NCBI RefSeq assembly: GCF_037963865.1
Contig: NZ_CP150170.1
Span: forward strand, 5,394,001 to 5,458,000
DNA length: 64,000 bases
Direction: 5' to 3'
DNA from: Paenibacillus sp. FSL R10-2734
GTDB lineage: Bacteria > Bacillota > Bacilli > Paenibacillales > Paenibacillaceae
Position numbers and translations under genes: made by a program. Of this stretch, positions 42,224 to 50,896 are shown in pieces; positions within the stretch are counted from its first letter, which is position 1; every line of letters starts with the position of its first letter. The notes below the pieces were generated by a model. The model saw only the letters and a list, made by a program, of their open reading frames with translations, had not been told where the DNA came from and searched no databases.

Positions 42224-43060
42224 TCACGAAACAGATTTTCCAGTAAATTGCTCAGCAAAACGAACGGGGGAAAGATACCCCAGCGCACCATGCATTCGCT
42301 TGCGGTTATAGTAAAACTCAATGTATTGAAAAAGCGCCTGGTAGGCTTGCTCCTTGGTTTTGAAGCGTGGATTGCAATAGATAAGTTCCTTCTTCAAAAT
42401 GCTGTGCCATGACTCGATACAGGCGTTATCGTAACAGTTGCCTCTGCGGCTCATGCTGGATTCCATGCCGTATTCCTTCAATTGCTTAGCGTATTCATGA
42501 GAAGTATATTGAGAACCTCGGTCGGAGTGATGCAATAGGCCCTTTTTGGGTCGTTTGGCTGCGTAAGCATCTTGCAAGGCACCCAAAACCAGGCTAGTTT
42601 CCATATGGTTCTCCAGACGCCACCCTACAATTTCACGCGTACAAAGATCCATTACACTGGCTAGATACAAGCGTCCACCTCGGCAAGGAATATAGGTAAT
42701 ATCCGTGACCCATACTTTGTTGGGTTTAAGGATCTTAAATTGTTGGTTTAAAGTGTTCGGAGCGATCGGGTGGTCATGATTGGAGTCGGTAGTTTGCACG
42801 CGATACGTTTTACACACAACGGAACGAAGCTTCATTTGTCGCATATACACGCTTACAGTACGCTCGGTAATGGTGTAGCCTTCTTGATGTAACAGGACGG
42901 TGATCTTCGGACTCCCATACCGCTTATGATGATCCGCAAAATGATACTGAATTCGCTTCATTATGGCAGTCCTACGAAGCTTTTGTGTATTGGTTTTTTC
43001 TAACCGCCACTTGTAGTATCCGCTCCTTGACACCTGTAGAGACATGCACATCTTCTCCAA
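42224..43060 (-). CDS. IS3 transposase OrfB (DDE integrase)
   Basis: 278 residues from the first in-frame ATG. It contains HTH_21 (RYGSPKITVLL) and the rve integrase core with WVTDITYIP, YLASVMDLCTREIVGW, LHHSDRGSQYTS and SCIESWHSILKKEL-like DDE spacing (NACIESWHSILK). The frame is open upstream to 43137, and the extra residues (AHLQQTKELRFQFIEKHRSE) are typical IS3 OrfB sequence. The native product is therefore probably an OrfAB fusion made by -1 slippage at a T7/A7 run (43132-43138). Confidence 0.92.
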   Translation of the reverse strand: MEKMCMSLQVSRSGYYKWRLEKTNTQKLRRTAIMKRIQYHFADHHKRYGSPKITVLLHQEGYTITERTVSVYMRQMKLRSVVCKTYRVQTTDSNHDHPIAPNTLNQQFKILKPNKVWVTDITYIPCRGGRLYLASVMDLCTREIVGWRLENHMETSLVLGALQDAYAAKRPKKGLLHHSDRGSQYTSHEYAKQLKEYGMESSMSRRGNCYDNACIESWHSILKKELIYCNPRFKTKEQAYQALFQYIEFYYNRKRMHGALGYLSPVRFAEQFTGKSVS

Positions 43061-43098
43061 GTGGAACTCGGAGCGATGCTTTTCAATAAACTGGAATC

Positions 43099-43416
43099 TT
43101 AGTTCCTTGGTTTGCTGAAGATGTGCACTGCTTTTTTTACGATCGCTAATTCTTCTTCCACATCAGCGATCTTATTATCTTTTTCTTGAAGTTGGCGACT
43201 CATTTCTTTCAACTGCGCCTCAAGTTCTCGTACTCGATCCCTGCTGGCTACCGGTTCATTCTTCAGTTCTCGGTATTGGCTCATCCATTGATGAAGAGTA
43301 CTTTTAGGGATGTTGAGCTCTTCGGCCAAGTCACCTACCGTCTTCGTTTGATCTTGAATGAATTGCACCGTCTGTTTCTTGAATTCTTCGTTATACCGTT
43401 GTCGATGTTCTCCCAT
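43099..43416 (-). CDS. IS3 OrfA (HTH protein)
   Basis: About 105 residues, the DNA-binding component of the IS3 transposase: MGEHRQRYNEEFKKQTVQFI, then the helix-turn-helix KTVGDLAEELNIPKSTLHQW and a leucine-zipper-like coil ELEAQLKEMSRQLQEKDNKI. GGAGGTG sits 8 nt before the ATG at 43416; an upstream ATG at 43440 is less likely. Its 3' end overlaps the start of the open orfB frame at the A AAA AAG slippery run. Confidence 0.9.
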   Translation of the reverse strand: MGEHRQRYNEEFKKQTVQFIQDQTKTVGDLAEELNIPKSTLHQWMSQYRELKNEPVASRDRVRELEAQLKEMSRQLQEKDNKIADVEEELAIVKKAVHIFSKPRN

Positions 43417-43673
43417 GTGAACACACCTCCGTGGACTCATTATCGGTCAGTCTGTTAACTGGTGTCCACTTTTAATTCTAACTCCAGTATCGCACTTATT
43501 CCCTAAAAAGAAGCCCATTTTCAGGCGATTCGGCGCGAATAGCGGCGCCGGGGTCCGTTAGTTCGACTAAAACATGTATTTAGAGCATATAGGGTCTGCT
43601 GTGTCCGTTACACCCCAAAGTGGTGGGTGGATCATTAAAAATAGGATTTACTGTAGCAGAAAAATAAAAAAAC

Positions 43674-43692
43674 AGCACCCAAACTCGGGTGC
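43674..43692 (-). terminator. Terminator of the dck-dgk operon
   Basis: GCACCC and GGGTGC pair around AAACTC, followed on the minus strand by TGTTTTTTT, 20 nt past the stop codon. Confidence 0.88.
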
Positions 43693-43711
43693 CGCTGCTG
43701 ATCGTCTCTTA

Positions 43712-44365
43712 TTATTTTTTGTCGACAGGCTTACGAATCGCATTGCCTACCTTTACAAGAATATCCGACATCGAAGCCGAATCATTCACATCATAATCAT
43801 CAATGTTCAAACGGAGCACTGGGCAAGCTGTAAACTCGTTGATCCATTTCGAATATCTGCCATGCATATGCTCCCAGTAGGAAACATCCGTTTGAATTTC
43901 CATCTCACGACCACGTTCATTAATTCGTGACAGGATGGAAGGCAGGCTGCCTTCAATATAAATTAGCACATCAGGGTGCGGGAAGTACGGCGTCATGACC
44001 ATAGCTTCGTACAGGCTTGTGTAGGTTGCATAGTCCGTTTTGGACATCGTACCTTGATCCGCATGCATTTTCGCAAAAATGCCGGTATCTTCATAAATGG
44101 AGCGGTCTTGGACAAAACCACCGCCCAGTTCGAACATCTTCTTCTGTTCTTTAAAACGTTCGGCCAGGAAATAGATTTGCAGATGAAAGCTCCATCTCTC
44201 AAAATCATGATAGAACTTTTCGAGATATGGATTTTGATCGACCTGCTCTAACGAGGTTTGAAAATTAAGTCTTTTAGCCAAAGCGCCTGTTAAAGTGGAT
44301 TTCCCCACCCCCACAGTTCCAGCTACGGTAATTATGGCATTTTCCGGGATATGATATGGATTCAT
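43712..44365 (-). CDS. dgk: Deoxynucleoside kinase (deoxyguanosine kinase-like)
   Basis: 217 residues. P-loop GTVGVGKST at 16-24, substrate-binding Glu in QVDQNPYLEKFY, catalytic ERF near residue 70 (YFLAERFKEQ) and the DRS motif VQDRSIYEDTGIFAK. The gene forms a pair with the next kinase, overlapping it by 4 nt (ATGA), as in Bacillus dck-dgk. The product salvages purine deoxynucleosides. Assignment to dgk rather than dck follows gene order and is tentative. Confidence 0.85.
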   Translation of the reverse strand: MNPYHIPENAIITVAGTVGVGKSTLTGALAKRLNFQTSLEQVDQNPYLEKFYHDFERWSFHLQIYFLAERFKEQKKMFELGGGFVQDRSIYEDTGIFAKMHADQGTMSKTDYATYTSLYEAMVMTPYFPHPDVLIYIEGSLPSILSRINERGREMEIQTDVSYWEHMHGRYSKWINEFTACPVLRLNIDDYDVNDSASMSDILVKVGNAIRKPVDKK

Positions 44366-44985
44366 TTCATTAGCTCCTTTATATAAGAGACAATTTCAGT
44401 GAAGTGTTCTGGATTCTCCACGAAATCAACTGCATTTCCATCAATAGTAATAATTACGGTCGAAGGCTCCTGAATGGCTAGAGAGGTCATAGCGTCATCA
44501 TAATCTATAATTAATTGCTCCAAATACGCAGTATCCATTCCCTCTTCAAAAGGCCGCCCACGTTTTTCAATTCTTGTTAATAACTTATCTAAATTGGCTT
44601 TAATATAGAGAATGATATTTGGCTTTGGCAGATCATCCGTAAGCACATGATAAATTTGCCGATACTTTTCCCGTTTCGTTCCATTCAGCGTTCGTTCTCC
44701 AAAGATGAGGTTCTTATAAATATGGTAATCCGAAATGACCGGTTTCCCTTTATCTATGTACTGCGTCACAGTATCTTCAAGCTGCTTATACCGATTACAG
44801 AGAAAAAACATCTCCAGCTGAAAGCTCCAATCGTCCATATTCTCATAAAATTTAGCTAGAAACGGATTCTCATCGACAATCTCTTTAATGATCGGTAAAT
44901 TTAATTCCTCTGCTAGCATAGAAGCTAATGTTGTTTTACCAGCCCCGATTGGGCCTTCCACTGCAATAAACGGCGCATGTTTCAT
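44362..44985 (-). CDS. dck: Deoxynucleoside kinase (deoxyadenosine/deoxycytidine kinase-like)
   Basis: 207 residues. P-loop GPIGAGKTT at 11-19, EIVDENPFLAKFY and the FFLCNRYKQL helix are the dNK family signature. ISDYHIYKNLIFGERTL replaces the usual DRS and is typical of the dAdo/dCyd kinase. The ATG at 44985 has AGGAGG 12 nt upstream; a TTG at 45006 overlaps that site and is rejected. It is the first gene of the two-gene operon. Confidence 0.85.
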   Translation of the reverse strand: MKHAPFIAVEGPIGAGKTTLASMLAEELNLPIIKEIVDENPFLAKFYENMDDWSFQLEMFFLCNRYKQLEDTVTQYIDKGKPVISDYHIYKNLIFGERTLNGTKREKYRQIYHVLTDDLPKPNIILYIKANLDKLLTRIEKRGRPFEEGMDTAYLEQLIIDYDDAMTSLAIQEPSTVIITIDGNAVDFVENPEHFTEIVSYIKELMK

Positions 44986-45190
44986 TGACGCTGACTTCCT
45001 CCTCAAATACGGACCCTGCTAAAACTAGATTTTTAAAAAACAGACTAAATTATTGTATCACAGGAGACCTTTCTTGTGAGCGGGTAAATATGAAGAAACT
45101 TTTCCATTAGTTCCAGCGTCTAATTGTAAGATAATGGATTATAGTGTAAACATATTGAAGTAAACCAATAAAAAAAAGAGAGGTATTCCT

Positions 45191-46326
45191 ATGAAAAAAT
45201 GGCTCAGCATCGTTAGTGCTTTTCTAGTATTAAGTCTCTCATCTAATGTAAGCGCAGTTGCAGCAGAGAATCCGGCCACGACTACTAACATCGCATCGTA
45301 TGGAGCGGATTATCTGATTAAAACAGATGGCTCCTTCTGGGTATGGGGAGGCAATCGTTCCGTACCCACTCAAATTCATGACCTGAATGATGTACAGTCA
45401 TCCTTAAATTCCCAATATGTAATTAAAAAAGATCTTTCAGTCTGGCAATGGAGAACAACAGCATACGCTCAAACAGTTCAAGTGACCCCAGTTCAAGAGC
45501 TCGACAATCTAATGGATACGTTCTCGGTTGTAAATAGAACGGTTGCCGCCCTTAAAGGCGATGGAACAATTCTAACCGCCACCTTTTCGTCCGATGGACT
45601 AACAACCACCGACTTCACACCGATTTCTGGCATCGATAACGTAGCCGCTATAGATGGTTATTATGAGTCTGGGTTACATAAAGGTTGGACACGATTTATT
45701 CTCCTAAAGAAAGACGGAACTGTATCCACTACATACGATGACTTCGAGAGCTTCGAAACGATCCAGAATTTAACGGATATTATTCAAATCAAAAACAATC
45801 TGGCACTTAAGAAAGACGGCTCCGTATGGAGTTGGCCTGTCCTAGATTATTACAAAAATCCTGAAGCTCCAATAAATCTATCTGCGACACCCTTCAATGG
45901 AATCAGTAATATTCAGCCATGATGCACCGGTTCCAGTGCAAAAGCCTATTTCGATCTCCTTAAACGGACAATCTATTTCTCTCTCAAATGGTGTTATTAC
46001 TAGAAATGGGTAGAATTTCGTCCCCCTTCGATCTCTATTCGAGAAATTAGGTGCCACAATTACCTATAAAGAGAACATCACAGCAGCGAAAACAGTAGAT
46101 AAACAAATTATGATCACACGTTCCGCTACAGATAAACCAGCACTCGCCATCCGTATTAACGGTGTAACTGGAGCGACCACAGTGAACAATAAACCCGTGA
46201 ATCTTCCCACACTTCCTTTCATCGTAAATGGTTCGATGTATCTGCCACTTCGCTTTATTAGTGAACAGCTCGGACAAATGTGGAGTGGCTCCCACAAGAG
46301 GAGCGTATCGCCATCACGATGCAATA
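45191..46326 (+). pseudogene. Decayed RCC1-repeat/stalk-domain surface protein
   Basis: The open part (45191-45922, 243 residues) has a signal peptide (MKKWLSIVSAFLVLSLSSNV...AA) and RCC1-like repeats (KTDGSFWVWGG, KDGSVWSWP). After the TGA at 45920 a +1 shift continues as VPVQKPISISLNG. An in-frame TAG at 46011 then splits NFVPLRSLFEKLGA, and a further shift near 46275 leads to EWLPQEERIAITMQ and TAA at 46324. The whole would be a copper-amine-oxidase-N 'stalk' C-terminus, the same layout as the intact gene at 57112-58593. It has three disruptions, with an IS element 15 bp downstream. Confidence 0.88.
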
Positions 46327-46357
46327 AAGAGCAAAAAAAGGTGCCCCTAACTTTGAT

Positions 46358-46416
46358 ATGCTCCCCATATAGTAGACAGGCGAAATAATAAAAACCTGTT
46401 GCTGTATGGGGAGCAT
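46358..46416 (+). promoter_or_regulatory. Inverted repeat sequestering the transposase RBS
   Basis: ATGCTCCCCATA (46358-46369) is perfectly complementary to TATGGGGAGCAT (46405-46416). The second arm contains GGGGAG, the likely ribosome site for the ATG at 46421. A transcript reading in from outside would fold and hide it, whereas a transcript starting inside the loop would not. This is the known fold-back strategy for limiting transposase expression. Confidence 0.65.
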
Positions 46417-46420
46417 TTTT

Positions 46421-47101
46421 ATGGAACAAAAAAAGTTTACGGCACTTGAAAAATTAACGATTCTCCAAGAAATTGAATGCGGCCAAATTAGTTTAAAAGC
46501 TGCGGCTCGAAAATACGACTTATCCAAAACATCTGTAGTGAAGTGGCGAAGACGTTATCAATTGTACGGTTACGAAGGCCTGGAGGTGCGATCCCACAAT
46601 CAAAAGTATTCGCCAGAGCTCAAACTCCAAGCAGTTAGGGATTATCTCGAGGAGAAATTGTCGCAAAGCCAAATCATCTACAAGTATAAGATTGCAAGCA
46701 CAACCCAACTTGCCAATTGGATTAAGAAGTATAATGGTCATAGCAACAGCTTAACTGCTAATTTAGGAGGAACTAGAGCTATGACCAAAGGACGCGCAAC
46801 CACTTGGCAGGAGCGGATGGATATTGTGCTGTACTGTCTTTCAAATGGACAAGACTATACGAAGACAGCAACCCATTTTCACGTTTCTTACCAACAAGTA
46901 TATAGCTGGGTAAAGAAGTACGAAGCAGGTGGTGAAGAGGCGTTACAAGACGGCAGAGGACGCACCAAAGCGCCTGAAGAACTTACCGAAGCAGATCGCC
47001 ACAAACTCGCGATGCAAAAGCTGGAATACGAGAATGCACGCCTGCGTGCGGAGAATGCTTTTCTAAAAAAGTTAGAGGAACTCGAAAGGAGGAGACGTTA
47101 A
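46421..47101 (+). CDS. IS3 OrfA with two helix-turn-helix domains
   Basis: 226 residues. The first HTH is FTALEKLTILQEIECGQISL...YDLSKTSVVKWRRRY; a second HTH is in QERMDIVLYCLSNGQDYTKT...HVSYQQVYSWVKKY. A charged coiled coil ends the protein (KLEYENARLRAENAFLKKLEEL). Start at 46421 fits GGGGAG at 8 nt; an ATG at 46406 would encode five extra residues. The 3' end carries A AAA AAG, from which a -1 shift enters orfB. Confidence 0.9.
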   Translation: MEQKKFTALEKLTILQEIECGQISLKAAARKYDLSKTSVVKWRRRYQLYGYEGLEVRSHNQKYSPELKLQAVRDYLEEKLSQSQIIYKYKIASTTQLANWIKKYNGHSNSLTANLGGTRAMTKGRATTWQERMDIVLYCLSNGQDYTKTATHFHVSYQQVYSWVKKYEAGGEEALQDGRGRTKAPEELTEADRHKLAMQKLEYENARLRAENAFLKKLEELERRRR

Positions 47102-47175
47102 GTCACGTTCGTCAGGAGGACATCTACCTGGCGATTCAGGCTGTTCAGCAAGAGGAGTCTTGCTCCATTCAGCTT

Positions 47176-47979
47176 TTGTGTGATATCGCTGGGATTTCGC
47201 GGTCAAGCTACTACAAATGGTTGAATCGTGAACCCAGTTCCCGAGAAACCGACAACAAGAAACTGACAGAGGCTATGCTCCTCTTGTATGAGAAGGTGGA
47301 ACGGACCTTTGGGTATCGTCAATTGACCCTACATTTGCGCAGACAAATGGACAAATCTATTAATGCTAAGCGAGTGTACCGCCTTATGAGACTCCAGGGC
47401 ATCCAGTCTGTCATCCGCAGAAAGAGAAAGAAGTACATAGGCTCTACGCCTCAGCAGGTCGCAGAGAATGTGCTGAACCGTAACTTTGAGGCGGAAGCTC
47501 CAAACCAAAAATGGGTAACGGATGTAACAGAATTCAAATATGGCAACGGCAAGAAGGCGTATTTAAGTGCAATAAAAGATCTGTATGACAAGTCCATTGT
47601 TGCTTACGTTCTGGGCCATTCCAATAATAATTCGCTAGTTTTTAACACGCTGGAATTAGCTTTGCAGGCAGCGCCGGAGAGCCGATCCTTACTCCATAGT
47701 GACCGTGGTTTCCAGTATACCTCTCTGAATTTTAAGAAGATGCTGGACGATGCACAACTGAAGCAAAGCATGTCCCGAGTGGGCTGTTGCATTGACAATG
47801 GGCCGATGGAATCCTTCTGGGGAACATTGAAATGTGAAAAGTTCTACTTACATACCTACCAGACCTTTGAAGAACTTCAAACAGATATTGATAGCTACAT
47901 TCACTTTTACAATAACGAACGGTTACAGGCAAAACTAAACGGCCTCAGTCCCATTGAATTTAGGACTAAGGCCGCTTAA
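47176..47979 (+). CDS. IS3 transposase OrfB (DDE integrase)
   Basis: 267 residues from the first ATG-type start. The rve core shows WVTDVTEFKYGNGKKAYLSA, LHSDRGFQYTSLNF and CIDNGPMESFWGTLKCEKF, the DDE residues with the expected spacing. The same frame is open back past the OrfA stop (RQEDIYLAIQAVQQEESCSI), supporting an OrfAB fusion by -1 slippage. It is intact and probably active. Confidence 0.92.
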   Translation: MCDIAGISRSSYYKWLNREPSSRETDNKKLTEAMLLLYEKVERTFGYRQLTLHLRRQMDKSINAKRVYRLMRLQGIQSVIRRKRKKYIGSTPQQVAENVLNRNFEAEAPNQKWVTDVTEFKYGNGKKAYLSAIKDLYDKSIVAYVLGHSNNNSLVFNTLELALQAAPESRSLLHSDRGFQYTSLNFKKMLDDAQLKQSMSRVGCCIDNGPMESFWGTLKCEKFYLHTYQTFEELQTDIDSYIHFYNNERLQAKLNGLSPIEFRTKAA

Positions 47980-48090
47980 ACTACTTTTATTTATTGTATT
48001 GTCTACTTGACGGGGTGCAGTTCACTAAAGGGACACCTTTTTTATATATTAAGATAACCGTCCGCTGAAATCTATATCCACTACTCGCGC

Positions 48091-49290
48091 TTAGTCAAGC
48101 AGCGTTGGCGAGAAATCTTCTTGCCAAGGCAGACCATATTTATTTAGAGCTTCCATGAATGGATCTGGATCGAACTCTTCGACGTTGAATACACCTGGTT
48201 TCTTCCAGATTCCTTTTATAATTAACATAGCTCCGATCATTGCAGGAACGCCTGTTGTGTAAGAAATGGCTTGGGAGCCAACCTCTGCATAGCACTCTTC
48301 ATGATCGCAAACATTGTATACATAATAAGTTTTTGGCTTTCCGTCTTTGGTTCCTTGGATGATACATCCAATGTTAGTTTTACCTTTTGTTCTTGGTCCT
48401 AGGGAAGCTGGGTCCGGCAAAATAGCCTTCAAAAATTGAAGAGGAACGATCTCTTTACCTTCATACATGATTGGCTCTATAGAAGTCATGCCGACATTCT
48501 CAAGTACTTTCAAGTGAGTCAGGTAGTTCTGTGAGAAGGTCATCCAAAAACGGATCTTCTTCACACCTTTGATGTTAACGGCCAAGGATTCCAATTCTTC
48601 ATGATACAAAAGATAAATATCCTTAGGGCCAATCTCAGGAAGATCGTATACTTTTTTCTCAGAAAGCGGTGCAGTTTCAATCCACTCACCATTCTCGAAA
48701 TAGCGGCCATTGGCTGTAATTTCACGAATATTGATTTCAGGATTAAAGTTTGTTGCAAACGGATATCCGTGATCTCCCGCATTAGCATCTACAATATCAA
48801 TGGTATGAATCTCATCAAAATAGTGCTTTTGAGCGTAAGCCGTGAACACACCCGTTACACCCGGATCAAATCCACTGCCCAGCAACGCGGTAAGACCTGC
48901 TTTTTCGAATCTTTCTTTGTAAGCCCACTGCCAAGAGTATTCAAATTTCGCTGTATCTTGTGGTTCATAGTTAGCAGTATCTAAATAGTGCACTCCTGTT
49001 GCCAGGCATGCATCCATAATCGTTAGGTCTTGATATGGGAGAGCGACATTAATAACGACATCTGGCTCAAAGCTCTTAATCAATTCAATGACTTCATCCG
49101 TATTATCTGCATCAAGCTGAGCGGTAGAAATCTTCGTGCGGCCTCCGGCTAATTTATCTTTCAGAGCGTCACATTTCGCGACAGTTCTGCTAGCGATGCA
49201 GATCTCTTCAAATACATCCGGGTTCTGGCAGCATTTGTGAACAACAACACTGGAAACACCACCAGCGCCAATAATTAACGCTTTTCCCAA
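48091..49290 (-). CDS. Carboxynorspermidine synthase/saccharopine dehydrogenase family
   Basis: A 399-residue NAD(P)-dependent reductase. Its Rossmann loop is LIIGAGGVSSVVVHKC, with GSGFDPGVTGVFTAYAQKHYF and DANAGDHGYPFATNF characteristic of carboxy(nor)spermidine synthases, which join a diamine to aspartate semialdehyde in alternative polyamine synthesis. The usual partner decarboxylase (NspC type) is not adjacent. The start is TTG at 49290 with AGGAGG 8-9 nt upstream. Monocistronic between mobile DNA and a broken gene. Confidence 0.88.
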   Translation of the reverse strand: MGKALIIGAGGVSSVVVHKCCQNPDVFEEICIASRTVAKCDALKDKLAGGRTKISTAQLDADNTDEVIELIKSFEPDVVINVALPYQDLTIMDACLATGVHYLDTANYEPQDTAKFEYSWQWAYKERFEKAGLTALLGSGFDPGVTGVFTAYAQKHYFDEIHTIDIVDANAGDHGYPFATNFNPEINIREITANGRYFENGEWIETAPLSEKKVYDLPEIGPKDIYLLYHEELESLAVNIKGVKKIRFWMTFSQNYLTHLKVLENVGMTSIEPIMYEGKEIVPLQFLKAILPDPASLGPRTKGKTNIGCIIQGTKDGKPKTYYVYNVCDHEECYAEVGSQAISYTTGVPAMIGAMLIIKGIWKKPGVFNVEEFDPDPFMEALNKYGLPWQEDFSPTLLD

Positions 49291-49463
49291 AATAAAAACC
49301 TCCTAAAATTCCATTTGCAAAATCAACAAGGCTGATTATACAGAGTATTTTCGAATAAATCAATAAAAACGGACAAAAAACGACGATTATTGTGTAAAAT
49401 ATTCAATTATTCCTGTTAATACTCTCAAATACTCTCGTTTACTATATTATACACCTATATACC

Positions 49464-49814
49464 TCACTCCTCTTTCTTCAAATCCGCATAGATGCGCTCG
49501 GTCTCAGTGGCATCCTTATTGTTATAAAGCACATATACATCTGGTAATCAATTGATACGGTTCCATTCCCATCTGAAGTTAATGTAGGTGTTGAGAAATC
49601 AGCCTGAACGCCCATCCCCCCCCCCCGTCCCGATCAACAGCAGTGCAATGAATACAAAGAGGCCGTAATATATACTCTTACCCGTTTTTGTCCCAATATT
49701 AATCGTAGTTCCAATTCCAAGCCGCTTCGGAACCATAACAGAGCGATCATTAGGGTTATTATACGTTGTCCCATTGATCCAATATTCATCATCATCCGTG
49801 TATAAGAATCTCAT
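49464..49814 (-). pseudogene. Small membrane protein gene broken at a G11 tract
   Basis: The first frame reads MRFLYTDDDEYWINGTTYNN, PNDRSVMVPKRLGIGTTINIG and a membrane helix (YYGLFVFIALLLIG), resembling DUF5808-type small membrane proteins. It then enters a run of 11 Gs (plus strand C11 at 49616-49626) and stops 10 codons later. With ten Gs the frame would continue as MGVQADFSTPTLTSDGNGTV, and a second shift near 49530 leads to VYVLYNNKDATETERIYADL, then KKEE and TGA at 49464. Sequencing error, decay or slippage control are all possible. Confidence 0.7.
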
Positions 49815-49844
49815 GTTTTACTTTAAGCAAGGCATAAAGATGAT

Positions 49845-49874
49845 TAAAAAAATAAAAAGAGGGCTTTCGCCCTC
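49845..49874 (-). terminator. Terminator of the GntR/UTRA regulator
   Basis: GAGGGC and GCCCTC pair around TTTC (49859-49874), with a T-rich tract downstream on the minus strand. Confidence 0.85.
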
Positions 49875-49954
49875 CAATTAAATTTCAATTTTCAACTCAA
49901 CTCACTATAGATAGAAGCCAGCTTTCAGGAATATCGCTTGGCTTCAGCAATAAT

Positions 49955-50689
49955 CTATTTATTTATCCGATTAATTTTAATCGAACTGAATTCGGTCGGT
50001 ATATATATTTTATTCTGGAGAATAACATGGCCAATCGAATCATATAAACTCTCAATTAATAGTGTATATAAATCATTGTTTGAATGGAGTCGATGGGTCG
50101 AAGTGGAAATAACGGATTTTGTAAATTTAACTTCTATTGTCGAAGAATGTGCATATTCATAAATTCGTTCTTCAAGCAATTCGAAAAGGCATTCTTTATC
50201 ATTAAGATTTACTTGGAATTTTGAAGCGATTTCACTTGGCAGTATGGAAAAGGTGTGCGCAACAATTTCATTTTTACTTTTGTACCACCTGTTAAATCCA
50301 ATACACACTGCCGAATTAATACCGAACAGTTTTTTTATATAATCATAATCGTTGACAAATTCAAGGCGAAAGTCGGAATCAATGTCATCAATAGCTTCCG
50401 TACAACAATTAGAAACTGTATCCCCTATTTTCTCTAATCCAACACTTCGTAATTTTGTATTATCTTTAATAAAGTTTCCTTGTCCATGGATCGTCACGAT
50501 ATAGCCATCTTCTTGAAGTAAGCTTAAGGCTTGGCGTAAAGTCATCCTACTAACATTCATCATTTTGGAAAGTTCCAATTCCGCAGGCAACTTACTCCCC
50601 ACCGGATAAACTCCCTCATTAATTAGTTTTAGTATTTTATCATAAACATCCAAATATAGATGGGACTTGTCTTTATTTTTAATCGGCAT
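49955..50689 (-). CDS. GntR family regulator, HutC subfamily (UTRA domain)
   Basis: 244 residues. Winged-helix N-terminus (LYLDVYDKILKLINEGVYPV, then LSKMMNVSRMTLRQALSLLQEDGYIVTIHGQGNF split over 45-80) followed by a UTRA effector domain (about 90-240) with NRWYKSKNEIVAHTFSILPS. HutC-type regulators sense small molecules and usually repress neighbouring transport or catabolic genes. Here the nearest candidates are the hydrolase, phosphorylase, MFS and esterase genes upstream on the same strand. Confidence 0.88.
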   Translation of the reverse strand: MPIKNKDKSHLYLDVYDKILKLINEGVYPVGSKLPAELELSKMMNVSRMTLRQALSLLQEDGYIVTIHGQGNFIKDNTKLRSVGLEKIGDTVSNCCTEAIDDIDSDFRLEFVNDYDYIKKLFGINSAVCIGFNRWYKSKNEIVAHTFSILPSEIASKFQVNLNDKECLFELLEERIYEYAHSSTIEVKFTKSVISTSTHRLHSNNDLYTLLIESLYDSIGHVILQNKIYIPTEFSSIKINRINK

Positions 50690-50842
50690 TAAGATACTCC
50701 TCCTCGATATACATTATATCCCGTCAGTTGGAATGCGCAACCTTAGTCGTTGGGGAAAATAAATAGAACTAAATCCAAATCAATTTCAAACGATTAAAAG
50801 AATAGATCTTCGCTGTATAATTTTCACGATTACAAATTATAT

Positions 50843-50888
50843 AAAAAAATAGTTGGGCCGGAATAACGTCCTGTCCAACTATTTTTTT
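50843..50888. terminator. Bidirectional terminator
   Basis: AAAATAGTTGG and CCAACTATTTT arms with flanking A7 and T7 runs lie just past the alpha/beta hydrolase stop. It closes the esterase-MFS-phosphorylase-hydrolase operon. Confidence 0.88.
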
Positions 50889-50896
50889 CATGATAT

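Larger units (their letters stand above)
42198..43486 (-). mobile_element. IS3-family insertion sequence
   Basis: A complete element of about 1,289 bp. The ends read TGGA...TCCA with imperfect inverted repeats sharing AAAGTGGACA inside both termini. It is flanked by a 3-bp direct repeat GTA (42195-42197 and 43487-43489). It carries orfA and orfB in IS150/IS3-type order with a frameshift signal between them. Confidence 0.85.
42138..43581. repeat. 51-nt imperfect repeat units split by an IS element
   Basis: CGGAC(C/T)GTAT units begin at 42138 and 42189, 51 nt apart. The second unit is interrupted after 9 nt by the IS3 element and resumes at 43490. With the IS removed, a third degenerate CGG unit at 43531 is again 51 nt on. 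Around these units (43487-43660) I see no gene. Confidence 0.65.
46342..48035 (+). mobile_element. IS3-family insertion sequence with long OrfA
   Basis: About 1.7 kb. The ends share AAAAAAGGTG(C/T)CCCT at both termini as inverted repeats, with AGTAGACA near both. If the IS follows the TG...CA rule it spans 46342-48035; the A6/T6 runs outside could also belong to it. I see no clear target duplication. It encodes OrfA (two HTH domains) and OrfB, with an A AAA AAG slippery site near 47066. Confidence 0.8.

Noticed and set aside
49938..50162. 74-codon plus-strand frame antisense to the GntR/UTRA gene
   Set aside because: It is a shadow of the regulator's coding strand and has no ribosome site.
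50720..50750. GTTG...CAAC sequence upstream of the GntR/UTRA gene as a copy of the 55299-55320 palindrome
   Set aside because: The spacing between arms differs (7 versus 12 nt), so the match is probably chance.
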